DNA of 58,517 nucleotides. Source: Bacillus pseudomycoides (lineage in GTDB: Bacteria > Bacillota > Bacilli > Bacillales > Bacillaceae_G). The translations under genes and the position numbers were made by a program. Numbering within the stretch: position 1 is the stretch's first letter; every line of letters begins with the position of its first letter. The notes beneath the pieces are model-generated. The model was given only the letters and a program-made list of their open reading frames with translations. It made no database searches and was not told the DNA's origin. Below are positions 1 through 10,126 of this stretch, piece after piece. Location: contig NZ_NUQE01000024.1 of NCBI RefSeq assembly GCF_002582035.1, forward strand, positions 1-58,517. Direction: 5' to 3'.

Positions 1-17
1 AGGACGTTGCCAGGCAA
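1..17 (+). rRNA. rrf: 5S rRNA, 3' end only
   Basis: The first bases match, from memory, the conserved 3' terminus of Bacillus 5S rRNA (AGGACGTTGCCAGGC), and a strong intrinsic terminator follows at once. The rest of the gene and its operon lie upstream of the window. The exact 3' end may differ by one or two bases. Confidence 0.85.
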
Positions 18-22
18 TCTGA

Positions 23-49
23 GACGAGTCAGTATGACTCGTCTTTTTT
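23..49 (+). terminator. Terminator of the upstream rRNA operon
   Basis: A perfect 9-bp stem (GACGAGTCA / TGACTCGTC) with a 3-base loop is followed by six T. It ends the transcript carrying the 5S rRNA. Confidence 0.92.
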
Positions 50-154
50 GTATTATTTTTTATATAGGAAACTTTATATTCTTTATTCATAAAATAAAGA
101 ACGATTGATTAAATGAGAGAAAATATGGATAGGATAATGAGGGAAGCAAAAGAG

Positions 155-182
155 TTGCAAAATTTTTTAATACGTATATAAT
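155..182 (+). promoter_or_regulatory. SigA-type promoter of the ctsR operon
   Basis: TTGCAA (155-160), 16-base spacer, TATAAT (177-182). The predicted start lies near 189, inside the CtsR operator, so repressor binding would block initiation. I saw no convincing SigB promoter. Confidence 0.75.
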
Positions 183-185
183 TAA

Positions 186-208
186 AGTCAAAGATAGTCA
201 AAGTCAAT
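186..208 (+). promoter_or_regulatory. CtsR operator
   Basis: Two direct heptads AGTCAAA (186-192 and 196-202) are separated by GAT, matching the known CtsR box (two RGTCAAA units three bases apart). A third, imperfect unit AGTCAAT overlaps at 202-208. The site lies between the -10 box and the ctsR ribosome-binding site, as expected for autorepression. Confidence 0.9.
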
Positions 209-223
209 AAAGGTGGAGGATAA

Positions 224-685
224 ATGAGAAATATATCTGATATTATTGAACAATATCTAAAGCAAGTTATTGACTTAAGTAATAATAATGCAATTGAAAT
301 TAAAAGAAATGAAATTGCTGATAAGTTTGATTGTGTGCCATCTCAAATTAACTATGTTATTAATACTCGTTTTACACTAGAAAGAGGATTTGTAGTGGAA
401 AGCAAACGAGGTGGCGGAGGTTATATTCGCATTATAAAAGTCAAATTGCATGATGATATAGACATTATTAATCAAATGTTACAAATGGTTCAGTATAGCA
501 TTGCTCAATCAAGCGCTGAGAGTATAATAAGGCGTTTAGCAGAAGAGGATATTGTTACTAGTAGGGAAGCAAAGCTTATGTTTAGTGTGTTAGATCGATC
601 TGTTTTACTAACAGATTTACCATTTCGAGATGAATTACGAGCACGTATGCTTCAAGCGATGCTTAGAACATTGAAGTATAAGTAA
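224..685 (+). CDS. ctsR: Transcriptional repressor CtsR of class III heat-shock genes
   Basis: CtsR is a dimeric DNA-binding repressor of clp and other protein-quality-control genes, inactivated at high temperature. The 153-residue protein has the N-terminal winged-helix region (about 26-52) and the glycine-rich wing RGGGG at 62-66 that acts as the heat sensor in characterised homologues. GGTGGAGG precedes the ATG. It heads the ctsR-mcsA-mcsB-clpC operon and has its own operator just upstream. The C-terminal half looks somewhat diverged from the B. anthracis protein as I remember it. Confidence 0.97.
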   Translation: MRNISDIIEQYLKQVIDLSNNNAIEIKRNEIADKFDCVPSQINYVINTRFTLERGFVVESKRGGGGYIRIIKVKLHDDIDIINQMLQMVQYSIAQSSAESIIRRLAEEDIVTSREAKLMFSVLDRSVLLTDLPFRDELRARMLQAMLRTLKYK

Positions 686-786
686 AGTGACACTTCCTTT
701 AGGAATGCTTTGTCTCTTAAGAATGAGTTGAACGAATAAGATTGTAAATTAATAATTCTTTCCTATTGTAAAGGTGGGGAAATACG

Positions 787-1335
787 TTGATTTGTCAAAA
801 CTGTAGTTCACAATCAGCAACGCTGCATTTTACAAAAGTAATCAATGGAGAAAAGACGGAGATTCATCTTTGTGAGCAATGTGCACAAGAAAATGGATAT
901 ACGTCTTTCTTTCAATCAAATAAGTCTAGTTTGTCATTTCATAATTTATTAGCAGGACTACTGAATGTCGAGCAACCTATATCTGAGAAAAAAACAAATG
1001 ATTTTTCGAGTGAACAGCCTTTGCAATGTCCGAAATGCAATATGACGTATCCAAAATTTGCAAAGATCGGAAGGTTTGGTTGTTCGACTTGTTATGAAAC
1101 GTTTAAAGAACAATTACAACCAACGCTAAAACGAGTTCATGGTGGACATACAAAGCACCATGGAAAAATTCCTAACCGTATAGGAGGAAATATTCATCTA
1201 AAAAAAGAATTAGATGAGTTAAAACTAAAATTGCAGGAGTGCATACAACAAGAAGAGTTTGAACAGGCTGCTGAAGTCCGAGATAAAATTCGCAGCATAG
1301 AAAATCAGCTTCGTGAGCATAGAGAGGGGGAATAA
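787..1335 (+). CDS. mcsA: McsA, zinc-binding activator of the McsB kinase
   Basis: McsA binds and activates McsB and helps it to handle CtsR and damaged proteins. The 182 residues carry CxxC pairs at C3/C6, C29/C32, C81/C84 and C99/C102, fitting two zinc-binding modules, and a C-terminal UVR domain (about 138-175) of the kind that contacts ClpC. The start is TTG at 787, preceded by AAGGTGGGGA. The stop is four bases before mcsB. Confidence 0.95.
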   Translation: MICQNCSSQSATLHFTKVINGEKTEIHLCEQCAQENGYTSFFQSNKSSLSFHNLLAGLLNVEQPISEKKTNDFSSEQPLQCPKCNMTYPKFAKIGRFGCSTCYETFKEQLQPTLKRVHGGHTKHHGKIPNRIGGNIHLKKELDELKLKLQECIQQEEFEQAAEVRDKIRSIENQLREHREGE

Positions 1336-1339
1336 TTCT

Positions 1340-2413
1340 ATGTCACTCGATCGTATTATGAACGAAGCAATTAGTCCATGGATGAGGGAAGAAGGTCCTG
1401 ATTCCGATATCGTTTTAAGCAGTCGTGTTCGATTGGCTCGGAATTTACGAGATTATCAGTTCCCGACTATGCTAACAAATGAGGAAGCAGAGCAAATGAT
1501 TCATGTATTTCAAGAAAATTTTGCTAATCAAAAAGTTGAACCTTTCGGGGGATTTGAACTGTTACAAATGAATAGGATTCAACCTTTGCAGCGCAGAGTA
1601 TTGGTAGAAAAGCACCTTGTAAGTCCGGATCTAGTGGGAACAGAATATGGTGCTTGTTTATTATCTGAGAATGAACAAGTAAGCATTATGCTTAATGAAG
1701 AAGATCATATTCGGATTCAATGTTTATTTCCGGGATTACAACTAACAGAAGCGCTGCATAGTGCAAATCAAATTGATGATTGGATAGAAAATCAGATTGA
1801 ATATGCATTTGATGAACAAGTTGGTTATATAACGAGCTGTCCTACAAATCTAGGAACAGGTTTACGAGCTTCAGTGATGATACATTTGCCAGCCCTCGTT
1901 TTAACAGGACAAATGAACCGTATCGTTCAGGCAATTAATCAACTTGGTTTAGTTGTGAGAGGGATATATGGTGAAGGTAGCGAAGCGTTAGGGAATATAT
2001 TTCAACTTTCTAATCAAATGACATTGGGAAAATCTGAAGAAGATATTGTAGAAGATTTAAAGAGTGTTGTTCAGCAACTCATTCAACAAGAGCGAACAGC
2101 AAGAGAATCAATTATGAAAAATTCAAGTATTGAGCTTGAAGATAGGGTGTATCGTTCTTATGGTGTATTAGCGAATAGCCGTTTAATTGAATTTGCTGAG
2201 GCAGCAACGTGTTTATCGGATGTTCGACTTGGTATTGACCTTGGGTATATTGAAAATATATCTAGGAATATTTTAACAGAGTTAATGGTACTTACACAGC
2301 CTGGAATCTTACAGCAATATGCTGGCGGTCCACTGCAACCTGATGAAAGAGATTGTCGCAGAGCAACACTTATTCGTGAAAGATTACGAATTGAACAAAA
2401 TCGAGCGAAGTAG
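1340..2413 (+). CDS. mcsB: Protein-arginine kinase McsB
   Basis: McsB phosphorylates arginines in CtsR and in misfolded proteins; phosphoarginine marks them for ClpC-ClpP. The fold is that of phosphagen kinases. The 357 residues contain [10 protein letters not shown] near the N-terminus, the catalytic-loop cysteine C167 in CPTNLGTG, and the phosphoarginine-binding RDxxRA motif with R337 and D338, the same numbers as in studied homologues, which supports this start. AGAGAGGGGG precedes the ATG. An in-frame start 27 bases upstream lacks a good binding site. Confidence 0.96.
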   Translation: MSLDRIMNEAISPWMREEGPDSDIVLSSRVRLARNLRDYQFPTMLTNEEAEQMIHVFQENFANQKVEPFGGFELLQMNRIQPLQRRVLVEKHLVSPDLVGTEYGACLLSENEQVSIMLNEEDHIRIQCLFPGLQLTEALHSANQIDDWIENQIEYAFDEQVGYITSCPTNLGTGLRASVMIHLPALVLTGQMNRIVQAINQLGLVVRGIYGEGSEALGNIFQLSNQMTLGKSEEDIVEDLKSVVQQLIQQERTARESIMKNSSIELEDRVYRSYGVLANSRLIEFAEAATCLSDVRLGIDLGYIENISRNILTELMVLTQPGILQQYAGGPLQPDERDCRRATLIRERLRIEQNRAK

Positions 2414-2426
2414 GAGTGTGATTCAT

Positions 2427-4862
2427 ATGATGTTTGGAAGATTTACAGAGCGAGCACAAAAGGTATTAGCGTTATCCCAAGAAGAAGCAATTCGTATTGG
2501 ACATAATAATATCGGTACAGAGCATATTTTACTCGGTCTTGTACGCGAAGGAGAAGGAATTGCTGCAAAAGCATTGGTCGCACTTGGATTAAGCCCAGAG
2601 AAAGTTCAAAAAGAAGTAGAAGCACTAATTGGACGCGGCACAGAGATGACCCAAACGGTTCACTACACACCACGTGCAAAAAAAGTAATAGAGTTGTCAA
2701 TGGATGAAGCGCGTAAACTTGGTCATTCTTACGTGGGAACAGAGCATATTTTACTTGGTCTTATTCGTGAGGGAGAAGGCGTTGCGGCTCGTGTTTTAAA
2801 TAATTTAGGTGTAAGTTTAAATAAAGCGCGTCAACAAGTACTACAGCTTCTTGGCAGTAACGAGACGGCTTCGGGTCATCAAGGTGGTGGTTCGGCTAAT
2901 GCAAATACACCGACGCTTGATAGTTTAGCTCGTGATTTAACAGCTGTAGCACGTGAAGGACGTTTAGATCCGGTAATTGGTCGTAGCAAAGAGATTCAAC
3001 GTGTAATTGAAGTATTAAGTAGAAGAACAAAAAATAATCCTGTTTTAATTGGAGAACCTGGTGTTGGTAAAACAGCAATTGCTGAAGGATTAGCACAACA
3101 AATTGTAAACAACGAAGTTCCGGAGACTTTACGCGATAAGCGTGTTATGACATTAGATATGGGAACTGTAGTTGCTGGTACGAAATATCGCGGTGAATTC
3201 GAAGACCGTTTAAAGAAAGTCATGGATGAAATTCGTCAAGCTGGCAATATTATTTTATTCATTGATGAGCTTCATACATTAATTGGTGCGGGCGGTGCAG
3301 AAGGGGCGATTGACGCATCGAATATTTTAAAGCCATCATTAGCACGCGGGGAACTACAATGTATTGGAGCGACAACGCTAGATGAGTATCGTAAATATAT
3401 TGAAAAAGATGCAGCATTAGAGCGACGTTTTCAACCGATTCACGTTGATGAGCCAAGCTTAGAAGAATCGATTCAAATTTTAAAAGGATTACGTGATCGT
3501 TATGAAGCTCATCACCGCGTTTCTATCTCAGACGATGCGATTGATGCCGCTGTAAAATTATCGGATCGTTACATTACGGATCGTTTCTTACCAGATAAAG
3601 CAATTGACCTAATTGATGAAGCAGCTTCAAAAGTTCGTTTACGTTCTTATACAACACCACCAAATTTAAAAGAACTTGAATCGAAGTTAGAAGAGGTAAG
3701 AAAAGAAAAAGATGCGGCAGTGCAAAGTCAAGAATTTGAGAAAGCAGCATCTTTACGTGATATGGAGCAGCGCCTACGTGAGAAATTAGAAGATACGAAG
3801 CGCCAATGGAAAGAGCAACAAGGTAAAGAAAATTCGGAAGTAACAGTAGAGGATATTGCAAATGTTGTTTCAACGTGGACGCGTATTCCAGTTTCTAAGT
3901 TGGCTCAAACAGAAACAGACAAACTACTGAACTTAGAAAATATTTTACATGATCGTTTAATTGGGCAAGATGAAGCGGTCGTTGCGGTTGCAAAAGCAGT
4001 TCGCCGTGCAAGAGCAGGTTTAAAAGATCCAAAACGTCCAATCGGTTCTTTTATTTTCTTAGGACCAACTGGTGTTGGTAAAACGGAACTTGCACGTGCA
4101 TTAGCGGAATCCATGTTTGGTGACGAAGATGCAATGATTCGTATTGATATGTCAGAGTATATGGAGAAACATTCTACTTCTCGTTTAGTTGGTTCTCCTC
4201 CAGGATATGTTGGGTATGAAGAAGGTGGCCAGTTAACAGAAAAGGTTCGTCGTAAACCATACTCCGTTGTCTTACTTGACGAGGTGGAAAAGGCGCATCC
4301 AGATGTATTCAATATTTTACTGCAAGTGCTAGAAGATGGACGTTTAACAGATTCAAAAGGTCGTACAGTTGATTTCCGTAATACAATTGTTATTATGACA
4401 TCTAACGTAGGGGCAGATGCATTAAAACGAAATAAGCATCTTGGATTTAATGTACAAGATGAAAGCCGTGATTATGCAGATATGAAGGGCAAAGTAATGG
4501 ATGAGTTGAAAAAAGCCTTCCGTCCTGAGTTCCTAAACCGTATTGACGAAATTATTGTTTTCCATACATTAGAGAAGAAACATATTAAAGAAATTGTTAC
4601 TCTTATGGTAGAACTGTTGGTTAAACGTTTAAAAGAACAAGAAATTGATTTAGAGTTAACGGATGCAGCAATTGAAGCGATTGCTGATAAAGGATTTGAC
4701 CCAGAGTATGGTGCTCGTCCACTACGCCGTGCAATTCAAAAACATGTAGAAGATCGATTATCAGAAGAACTTCTTAAAGGGGTTATTGAGAAAGGTCAAA
4801 AAGTTGTTTTTGATACAGAAGGAGAATCATTTGTCATTCGTAGTGCAGAAAAGGTAAAATAA
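2427..4862 (+). CDS. clpC: ATP-dependent unfoldase ClpC
   Basis: Hsp100/AAA+ unfoldase that feeds substrates to ClpP. The 811 residues contain two N-terminal Clp repeats, a D1 ATPase with Walker A GEPGVGKT (209-216), a middle coiled-coil with a UVR-like helix pair, a D2 ATPase with GPTGVGKT, and a HLGF loop in D2 that docks on ClpP. I chose ATG 2427 ([10 protein letters not shown]), downstream of TAGGAGTG; the open frame extends farther upstream inside mcsB but lacks family similarity there. Last gene of the CtsR-controlled operon, followed by a terminator. Confidence 0.97.
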   Translation: MMFGRFTERAQKVLALSQEEAIRIGHNNIGTEHILLGLVREGEGIAAKALVALGLSPEKVQKEVEALIGRGTEMTQTVHYTPRAKKVIELSMDEARKLGHSYVGTEHILLGLIREGEGVAARVLNNLGVSLNKARQQVLQLLGSNETASGHQGGGSANANTPTLDSLARDLTAVAREGRLDPVIGRSKEIQRVIEVLSRRTKNNPVLIGEPGVGKTAIAEGLAQQIVNNEVPETLRDKRVMTLDMGTVVAGTKYRGEFEDRLKKVMDEIRQAGNIILFIDELHTLIGAGGAEGAIDASNILKPSLARGELQCIGATTLDEYRKYIEKDAALERRFQPIHVDEPSLEESIQILKGLRDRYEAHHRVSISDDAIDAAVKLSDRYITDRFLPDKAIDLIDEAASKVRLRSYTTPPNLKELESKLEEVRKEKDAAVQSQEFEKAASLRDMEQRLREKLEDTKRQWKEQQGKENSEVTVEDIANVVSTWTRIPVSKLAQTETDKLLNLENILHDRLIGQDEAVVAVAKAVRRARAGLKDPKRPIGSFIFLGPTGVGKTELARALAESMFGDEDAMIRIDMSEYMEKHSTSRLVGSPPGYVGYEEGGQLTEKVRRKPYSVVLLDEVEKAHPDVFNILLQVLEDGRLTDSKGRTVDFRNTIVIMTSNVGADALKRNKHLGFNVQDESRDYADMKGKVMDELKKAFRPEFLNRIDEIIVFHTLEKKHIKEIVTLMVELLVKRLKEQEIDLELTDAAIEAIADKGFDPEYGARPLRRAIQKHVEDRLSEELLKGVIEKGQKVVFDTEGESFVIRSAEKVK

Positions 4863-4875
4863 GTATAGACAAACA

Positions 4876-4905
4876 AAAGGGGGCTAAACAATAGCCCTCT
4901 TTCTT
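4876..4905 (+). terminator. Terminator after clpC
   Basis: About 11 base pairs (GGGGGCTA / TAGCCCTC plus A-T pairs) with a 5-base loop and a short T run. The T run is weak, so some readthrough into radA is plausible. Confidence 0.7.
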
Positions 4906-4960
4906 GTACAAAAAGAAATATTTTTGCTACATATGAAAGCGAAGTGAAGTGTAAAAAACG

Positions 4961-6337
4961 ATGGCTAAAAAGAAAACGAAATTTACATGTCAAGAATGTG
5001 GTTATCAGTCACCAAAGTATATGGGAAAGTGTCCAGGGTGCGGACAATGGAATACACTGGTGGAAGAGATGGAACCAGTTGTATCATCACGCCGCCTGAA
5101 CTATGCAAGTGCAATCCAAACTGAATTAACGAAGCCTCGCCGCCTGAAAGAAGTGGAAACGAAAACAGAGGCGCGTATTGAAACGAGTTTTCAAGAATTT
5201 AACCGGGTACTTGGTGGTGGAATTGTAGATGGTTCTCTCGTGCTCATAGGGGGAGATCCTGGTATTGGGAAATCAACATTATTACTGCAAATATCATCAC
5301 AACTAGCAGATCGTGCTTATGATGTTTTATACATATCGGGTGAGGAATCTGCAAAACAAATTAAACTTAGGGCAGATCGTCTTCATGTAAATGGAGATAA
5401 TTTATTTGTTGTATCAGAAACAGATTTACAACGAATCGCAGCATATATAGATGAAATGAATCCATCATTCGTAGTAATCGATTCTATTCAAACTATTCAT
5501 TTACCGGAAGTAACTTCAGCGCCAGGAAGTGTAGCACAAGTACGTGAATGTACAGCAGAACTTATGAAGCTTGCAAAAACGAAAGGAATCCCTATTTTTA
5601 TTGTAGGGCATGTAACGAAAGAAGGAGCTATAGCTGGTCCGCGTATGTTAGAGCATATGGTGGATGCCGTTCTTTATTTTGAAGGAGATCGTCATCATAC
5701 ATATCGAATTTTACGAGCGGTAAAAAACCGTTTTGGTTCAACCAATGAGATGGGGATCTTTGAAATGAAGGAGCTTGGTCTTTCAGAGGTGTTAAATCCT
5801 TCTGAAATTTTTCTAGAAGAAAGACCTGTGGGAGCTGCTGGTTCAACGGTTGTTGCTTCTATGGAAGGAACAAGGCCTGTTTTAGTAGAAATACAAGCAT
5901 TAATTTCTCCTACAAGTTTTGGGAATCCAAGAAGGATGGCAACAGGAATTGATCATAACCGTGTTTCTCTTATTATGGCGGTACTAGAAAAAAGAGCAGG
6001 ATTATTGCTTCAAAATCAAGATGCTTATTTAAAAGTTGCCGGGGGAATTAAATTAGATGAACCGGCAGTTGATTTGGCGGTTGCTTTAAGTATCGCATCA
6101 AGTTTTCGTGATAAACCGACTTTTCCAGGTGATGCAGTTATTGGTGAAGTTGGTTTAACGGGAGAAGTTCGCCGTGTTTCCCGTATTGAACAGCGTGTGC
6201 AAGAAGCGGCGAAATTAGGATTTCAGCGCGTTATTATTCCGAGCAAGAATTTGGGTGGATGGACGATTCCAGAAGGTATTGAAGTAGTTGGAGTATCGAA
6301 TATAGGAGAGGCTCTTCGATTTGCACTAGGAGGATAA
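4961..6337 (+). CDS. radA: DNA repair protein RadA (branch-migration ATPase)
   Basis: RadA helps RecA-mediated recombination by driving branch migration. The 458 residues have an N-terminal C4 zinc finger (C10, C13, C24, C27), a RecA-like core with Walker [10 protein letters not shown] (about 98-106), the RadA-specific KNRFG motif (255-259), and a C-terminal Lon-protease-like domain. The ribosome-binding site is weak (GAAGTG ahead of ATG 4961). disA starts three bases after the stop, so the two are co-transcribed. Confidence 0.96.
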   Translation: MAKKKTKFTCQECGYQSPKYMGKCPGCGQWNTLVEEMEPVVSSRRLNYASAIQTELTKPRRLKEVETKTEARIETSFQEFNRVLGGGIVDGSLVLIGGDPGIGKSTLLLQISSQLADRAYDVLYISGEESAKQIKLRADRLHVNGDNLFVVSETDLQRIAAYIDEMNPSFVVIDSIQTIHLPEVTSAPGSVAQVRECTAELMKLAKTKGIPIFIVGHVTKEGAIAGPRMLEHMVDAVLYFEGDRHHTYRILRAVKNRFGSTNEMGIFEMKELGLSEVLNPSEIFLEERPVGAAGSTVVASMEGTRPVLVEIQALISPTSFGNPRRMATGIDHNRVSLIMAVLEKRAGLLLQNQDAYLKVAGGIKLDEPAVDLAVALSIASSFRDKPTFPGDAVIGEVGLTGEVRRVSRIEQRVQEAAKLGFQRVIIPSKNLGGWTIPEGIEVVGVSNIGEALRFALGG

Positions 6338-6340
6338 GAT

Positions 6341-7414
6341 ATGGAAGAAAACAAGCAACGTTCCAAAAGTATTATTAATATTTTGCAGCTTGTTGCACCG
6401 GGGACACCATTAAGAGAAGGAATTGATAATGTGCTCCGGGCACAAACGGGTGGTCTTATTGTACTTGGATACAACGAACAAATTAAAAGTATTGTTGATG
6501 GAGGATTTCATATTAATTGTGCTTTTTCTCCTGCTAGTCTATATGAACTAGCAAAAATGGATGGGGCTCTTATTTTAAATGAAACAGGAAGTAGAATTTT
6601 AATCGCCAATGGACAGCTGGTTCCTGATTCATCTATTGACTCCATTGAAACAGGTATGCGCCATCGCACAGCAGAGCGAGTGGCGAAGCAAACGGGTAGT
6701 CTTGTTGTTGCCATTTCGCAAAGACGAAATGTAATTACGTTATATCAAGGAAACTTACGTTATACATTAAAAGATATTGGGGTTATTTTAACAAAGGCAA
6801 ACCAAGCGATTCAAACATTAGAAAAATATAAAGCTGTATGGAATGAGGGCATAACGAACCTTGGTATTTTAGAGTTTGAAGAAGTGGTTACAATGTCTGA
6901 AGTTGTGCATGTACTACATAGCGTTGAAATGATGCTGCGGATTAAAAATGAAATTTTTAGTTACATTCATGAATTAGGAACAGAAGGAAGACTTATTCGT
7001 TTGCAATTGACTGAGTTGCTTGCTGACGTAGAAGCAGAGGCTGCGCTATTAATTAAAGACTACTATTACGAAAAAACACAAGATCACTATCAAATTTTAA
7101 AAAAATTACAAGACCTTGCAAATTCCCAACTGCTTGAGGATAGTGATTTGGTGAAACTACTTGGATATTCCGGACAAATGAAATTAGAAGAAAGTATTAC
7201 ACCAAGAGGTTATCGAATTGCGAATAAAATTTCTAGAGTTCCACCTCTTATTATTGAAAACTTAATTAATCGTTTTAAGAACTTACAAGGAATTTGCCGT
7301 GCAACAATTGCTGAGTTGGACGATGTAGAAGGAATTGGAGAAGTGCGAGCGAAAAAGATACGAGAGGGTTTAAAACGAATTCAAGAACACTTGTATATGA
7401 GCAGGCATAATTAA
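6341..7414 (+). CDS. disA: Diadenylate cyclase DisA, DNA-integrity scanning
   Basis: DisA makes cyclic di-AMP from two ATP and slows this activity at branched DNA, linking damage to sporulation control. The 357 residues have the N-terminal DAC domain with DGA (74-76) and RHR (107-109), a helical linker, and a C-terminal helix-hairpin-helix DNA-binding region ([12 protein letters not shown]). AGGAGG lies upstream, inside the end of radA. The pairing with radA fits the known RadA-DisA interaction. Confidence 0.97.
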   Translation: MEENKQRSKSIINILQLVAPGTPLREGIDNVLRAQTGGLIVLGYNEQIKSIVDGGFHINCAFSPASLYELAKMDGALILNETGSRILIANGQLVPDSSIDSIETGMRHRTAERVAKQTGSLVVAISQRRNVITLYQGNLRYTLKDIGVILTKANQAIQTLEKYKAVWNEGITNLGILEFEEVVTMSEVVHVLHSVEMMLRIKNEIFSYIHELGTEGRLIRLQLTELLADVEAEAALLIKDYYYEKTQDHYQILKKLQDLANSQLLEDSDLVKLLGYSGQMKLEESITPRGYRIANKISRVPPLIIENLINRFKNLQGICRATIAELDDVEGIGEVRAKKIREGLKRIQEHLYMSRHN

Positions 7415-7575
7415 GAATATTACATTGATTTCACAATATAGCGACACTCAAAGATTTTTCATATATGATATGATATATTGGTAAATAAAACAAATTATAA
7501 AAAAAACACGTGCACTTTTGCACTCGACGTTTTGAGTAGCGAGGTAATGGTTAATAATGAGTAGGAGGTGGTTGA

Positions 7576-8676
7576 ATGTTAAAACGAATCGTACAGCTTT
7601 TCTTTCTAGTTATTGGAGGAGCATTGGGAATTTTTCTTATTCCGAAAGTGATTGATATGTTAGGTGTAGGTGCAGTTCCTTGGCTTGAAGGTTCTTATAT
7701 TCGTGCAATTATTGGTGCAATCATTTTATTTTTAACAACATTTTGGCTTGTAGATTATATTGTTCAGCTTATTAAACATATTGAGGAAGCGCTTGTAAAA
7801 GCACCTGTTACAGATGTTTTATTCGGAACATTAGGATTAATCTCAGGACTAATTGTTGCGTATTTGATCTTGATTCCGATTCGCGAATTTACCATTCAAG
7901 TCATTAGTACAGTATTGCAAATCTTTTTCACGCTATTACTTGGTTACTTAGGGTTCCAAGTAGGGTTTAAAAAGAGAAATGAATTGTTAGGGTTGTTTAC
8001 ATTGGCGCAACGCGGAGGAAAGAAAAAAAATACGAATAATGAAAACGAGGAAGTAGAACCGTCAACTTCTTTTTGGAAAATACTGGATACGAGTGTTATT
8101 ATTGATGGGCGTATTGCGGATATTTGCCAAACAAAATTTTTAGAAGGTACAATTGTTATTCCGCAATTTGTGTTAGAAGAATTACAACATATTGCTGATT
8201 CTTCAGATGCATTAAAGCGTAATCGCGGACGAAGAGGTTTGGATATTTTAAATCGTATTCAAAAAGAGCTATCTATTCCAGTAGAAATTTATGAAGGTGA
8301 TTTTGAAGATATTCAAGAAGTTGATAGCAAGCTCGTGAAGTTAGCAAAGTTAACAGGTGGCACTGTTGTTACGAATGACTTTAACTTAAATAAAGTTTCT
8401 GAATTGCAAGGCGTGACAGTTTTAAACATTAATGATTTAGCAAATGCCATTAAACCTGTGGTGCTTCCGGGTGAAGAGTTAAGCGTATATGTTGTGAAGG
8501 ATGGAAAAGAGCAGAATCAAGGCGTTGCTTATTTAGATGACGGTACAATGATCGTAGTTGAAGATGGTAGAGAGTATGTTGGTTCCCAACTTGATGTACT
8601 TGTTACAAGTGTACTGCAAACATCTGCGGGCCGAATGATTTTTGCTAAGCGTAAGTTGCTAGAGAAAGCGTTATAA
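7576..8676 (+). CDS. yacL: Membrane PIN/TRAM domain protein YacL
   Basis: A conserved Bacillus membrane protein with a putative ribonuclease domain; its substrate is not known to me. Four membrane segments (about 5-22, 42-65, 82-101, 107-130) are followed by a basic linker, a PIN domain beginning LDTSVIIDGR with acidic residues D171 and D177, and a C-terminal TRAM domain (about 285-350) for RNA binding. The 366 residues fit the family. GTAGGAGGTGG precedes the ATG. ispD starts 13 bases after the stop. No clear promoter was found in the 161-base gap upstream. Confidence 0.93.
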   Translation: MLKRIVQLFFLVIGGALGIFLIPKVIDMLGVGAVPWLEGSYIRAIIGAIILFLTTFWLVDYIVQLIKHIEEALVKAPVTDVLFGTLGLISGLIVAYLILIPIREFTIQVISTVLQIFFTLLLGYLGFQVGFKKRNELLGLFTLAQRGGKKKNTNNENEEVEPSTSFWKILDTSVIIDGRIADICQTKFLEGTIVIPQFVLEELQHIADSSDALKRNRGRRGLDILNRIQKELSIPVEIYEGDFEDIQEVDSKLVKLAKLTGGTVVTNDFNLNKVSELQGVTVLNINDLANAIKPVVLPGEELSVYVVKDGKEQNQGVAYLDDGTMIVVEDGREYVGSQLDVLVTSVLQTSAGRMIFAKRKLLEKAL

Positions 8677-8689
8677 GTAGAGGATTGCG

Positions 8690-9376
8690 ATGATATATAC
8701 ATTAATTATTCCTGCAGCAGGACAAGGTAAGCGTATGGGAGCGGATAGAAATAAATTATTTTTACAAATAGATTCTGTTCCTATTATCATTCATACATTA
8801 CGAGCTTTTGAAAAAGATGAACAATGTAAACAGATTATTTTAGCGATTAATGAGGGAGATCGTTCTTATTTTGAAGAACTTCTCCAAACTTATCATATTC
8901 AAAAAGACATCCAACTTATCCAAGGTGGAAGTGAGCGCCAAGATAGTGTATACAATGCTCTTATGTATGTAAGAGATGTAGAGTATGTACTTGTCCACGA
9001 CGGGGCGCGTCCATTTGTAACGAAAAAGATGATTGAAGATGTATTGCAAATGGCGAAAGAAAAAGGTGCTTCTATTTGTGCGGTACCTGTGAAAGATACA
9101 ATTAAAAAAGTTAAACATGATACTGTTGTTGAAACAGTAGAACGTTCTCATTTGCGAGCAGTTCAAACACCGCAAGGATTTCATGTTCCCATTTTGTTAG
9201 AAGCACATGAGAGTGCAAAACAGGCGGGTTTTCTCGGAACTGACGATGCTAGTTTGGTGGAACGTCTTCCTAAAGAGGTAGGGGTTGTAGGAGGAAGCTA
9301 TCACAATATAAAGGTAACAACACCTGAAGATCTAGTGGTTGCTGAAAGCTTTCTACGAGTTTTGAAAATACAGTAG
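8690..9376 (+). CDS. ispD: 2-C-methyl-D-erythritol 4-phosphate cytidylyltransferase
   Basis: Third step of the MEP isoprenoid pathway: MEP plus CTP gives CDP-methylerythritol. The 228 residues begin with the nucleotide-binding signature [10 protein letters not shown] and contain the family motifs VHDGARPF and a VKDTIKK stretch. ispF, a later enzyme of the same pathway, follows after a terminator palindrome and a repeat element. Confidence 0.96.
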   Translation: MIYTLIIPAAGQGKRMGADRNKLFLQIDSVPIIIHTLRAFEKDEQCKQIILAINEGDRSYFEELLQTYHIQKDIQLIQGGSERQDSVYNALMYVRDVEYVLVHDGARPFVTKKMIEDVLQMAKEKGASICAVPVKDTIKKVKHDTVVETVERSHLRAVQTPQGFHVPILLEAHESAKQAGFLGTDDASLVERLPKEVGVVGGSYHNIKVTTPEDLVVAESFLRVLKIQ

Positions 9377-9388
9377 CAATGTTATAAT
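9362..9388 (+). promoter_or_regulatory. Possible promoter for ispF at the end of ispD
   Basis: TTGAAA (9362-9367) and an extended -10 TGTTATAAT (9380-9388), spacer 15. It ends directly against the terminator palindrome. The short spacer makes it tentative, although the TGn extension helps. Confidence 0.4.
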
Positions 9389-9418
9389 AGAAAAGCTCGG
9401 TAGCTACCGAGCTTTTCT
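9389..9418 (+). terminator. Perfect palindromic terminator after ispD
   Basis: A 30-base perfect inverted repeat (AAAAGCTCGGTA and its complement around AGCT) whose ends supply A and T tracts, so it could act in both directions. Confidence 0.8.
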
Positions 9419-9473
9419 ATATGTAGAGTAGAAACTTCAGCGAACGGATCCTTTATATGTCCGTTAGAATAAT

Positions 9474-9528
9474 ATAAAGTGAAACTTCCCTCAGTGGGAG
9501 TCTTAATGCCCGCGAATAGCGGGATAAA
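9474..9528 (-). repeat. bcr-like dispersed repeat, short form (copy 1)
   Basis: On the minus strand it begins TTTATCCCGCTATTCGCGGG and ends GTTTCACTTTAT, 55 bases. It keeps both ends of the longer copies at 48577 and 57951 but lacks their middle. It lies between ispD and ispF. Confidence 0.8.
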
Positions 9529-9560
9529 GTTTATTAGTGTAGTTTGAGGAGGAATTGGAA

Positions 9561-10037
9561 ATGTTTCGAATTGGACAAGGTTTTGATGTACATGCATTTG
9601 CAGAAGGAAGACCATTAATTATTGGGGGAATTACAATTCCATATGAAAAAGGATTACTTGGGCATTCTGATGCGGATGTCCTTTTACATACTATTGCTGA
9701 TGCTTGCTTAGGAGCAATTGCTGCTGGTGACATCGGTAAACACTTTCCAGATACAGATCCTGCATTCAAAGATGCAGATTCAGCTGTACTTTTGCAGAAA
9801 GTGTGGGAGTTTGTTACAGAGCAAGGGTATGTACTTGGAAACTTAGATTGTACAATTATTGCTCAAAAACCAAAAATGGCGCCGCATATTGAAAGTATGC
9901 GTAAGAGAATTAGCGAGCTATTACAAACGGACATCGAGAATGTCAATGTAAAAGCAACGACGACAGAAAAATTAGGCTTCACAGGACGAGAAGAAGGAAT
10001 TGCTTCACAGGCTATTGTATTATTACAGAAAAAATAG
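9561..10037 (+). CDS. ispF: 2-C-methyl-D-erythritol 2,4-cyclodiphosphate synthase
   Basis: Cyclises CDP-methylerythritol phosphate in the MEP isoprenoid pathway; trimeric zinc enzyme. The 158 residues contain GQGFDVHAF with metal ligands D8 and H10, the [10 protein letters not shown] motif supplying a third histidine, and a C-terminal [12 protein letters not shown] stretch. ATG 9561 follows GAGGAGG by eight bases; an in-frame TTG two codons earlier is too close to that site. Confidence 0.96.
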   Translation: MFRIGQGFDVHAFAEGRPLIIGGITIPYEKGLLGHSDADVLLHTIADACLGAIAAGDIGKHFPDTDPAFKDADSAVLLQKVWEFVTEQGYVLGNLDCTIIAQKPKMAPHIESMRKRISELLQTDIENVNVKATTTEKLGFTGREEGIASQAIVLLQKK

Positions 10038-10126
10038 CTGTTTTTAATTCGCAAGATGGATAATCGTAATTTTTTGGTGTACAATTAAGGAATCTGTTGA
10101 CATTAAGAATGGAAGGTGTACCAACT

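Noticed and set aside
2319-2426. Longer N-terminus for ClpC
   Set aside because: The extra codons overlap the end of mcsB in another frame and do not match the family.
3905-4312. 135-codon frame on the minus strand of clpC, and many similar antisense frames in rpoB, rpoC, fusA and rplL
   Set aside because: Mirror frames caused by the codon bias of the real genes; composition is not protein-like and start sites lack ribosome-binding sequences.
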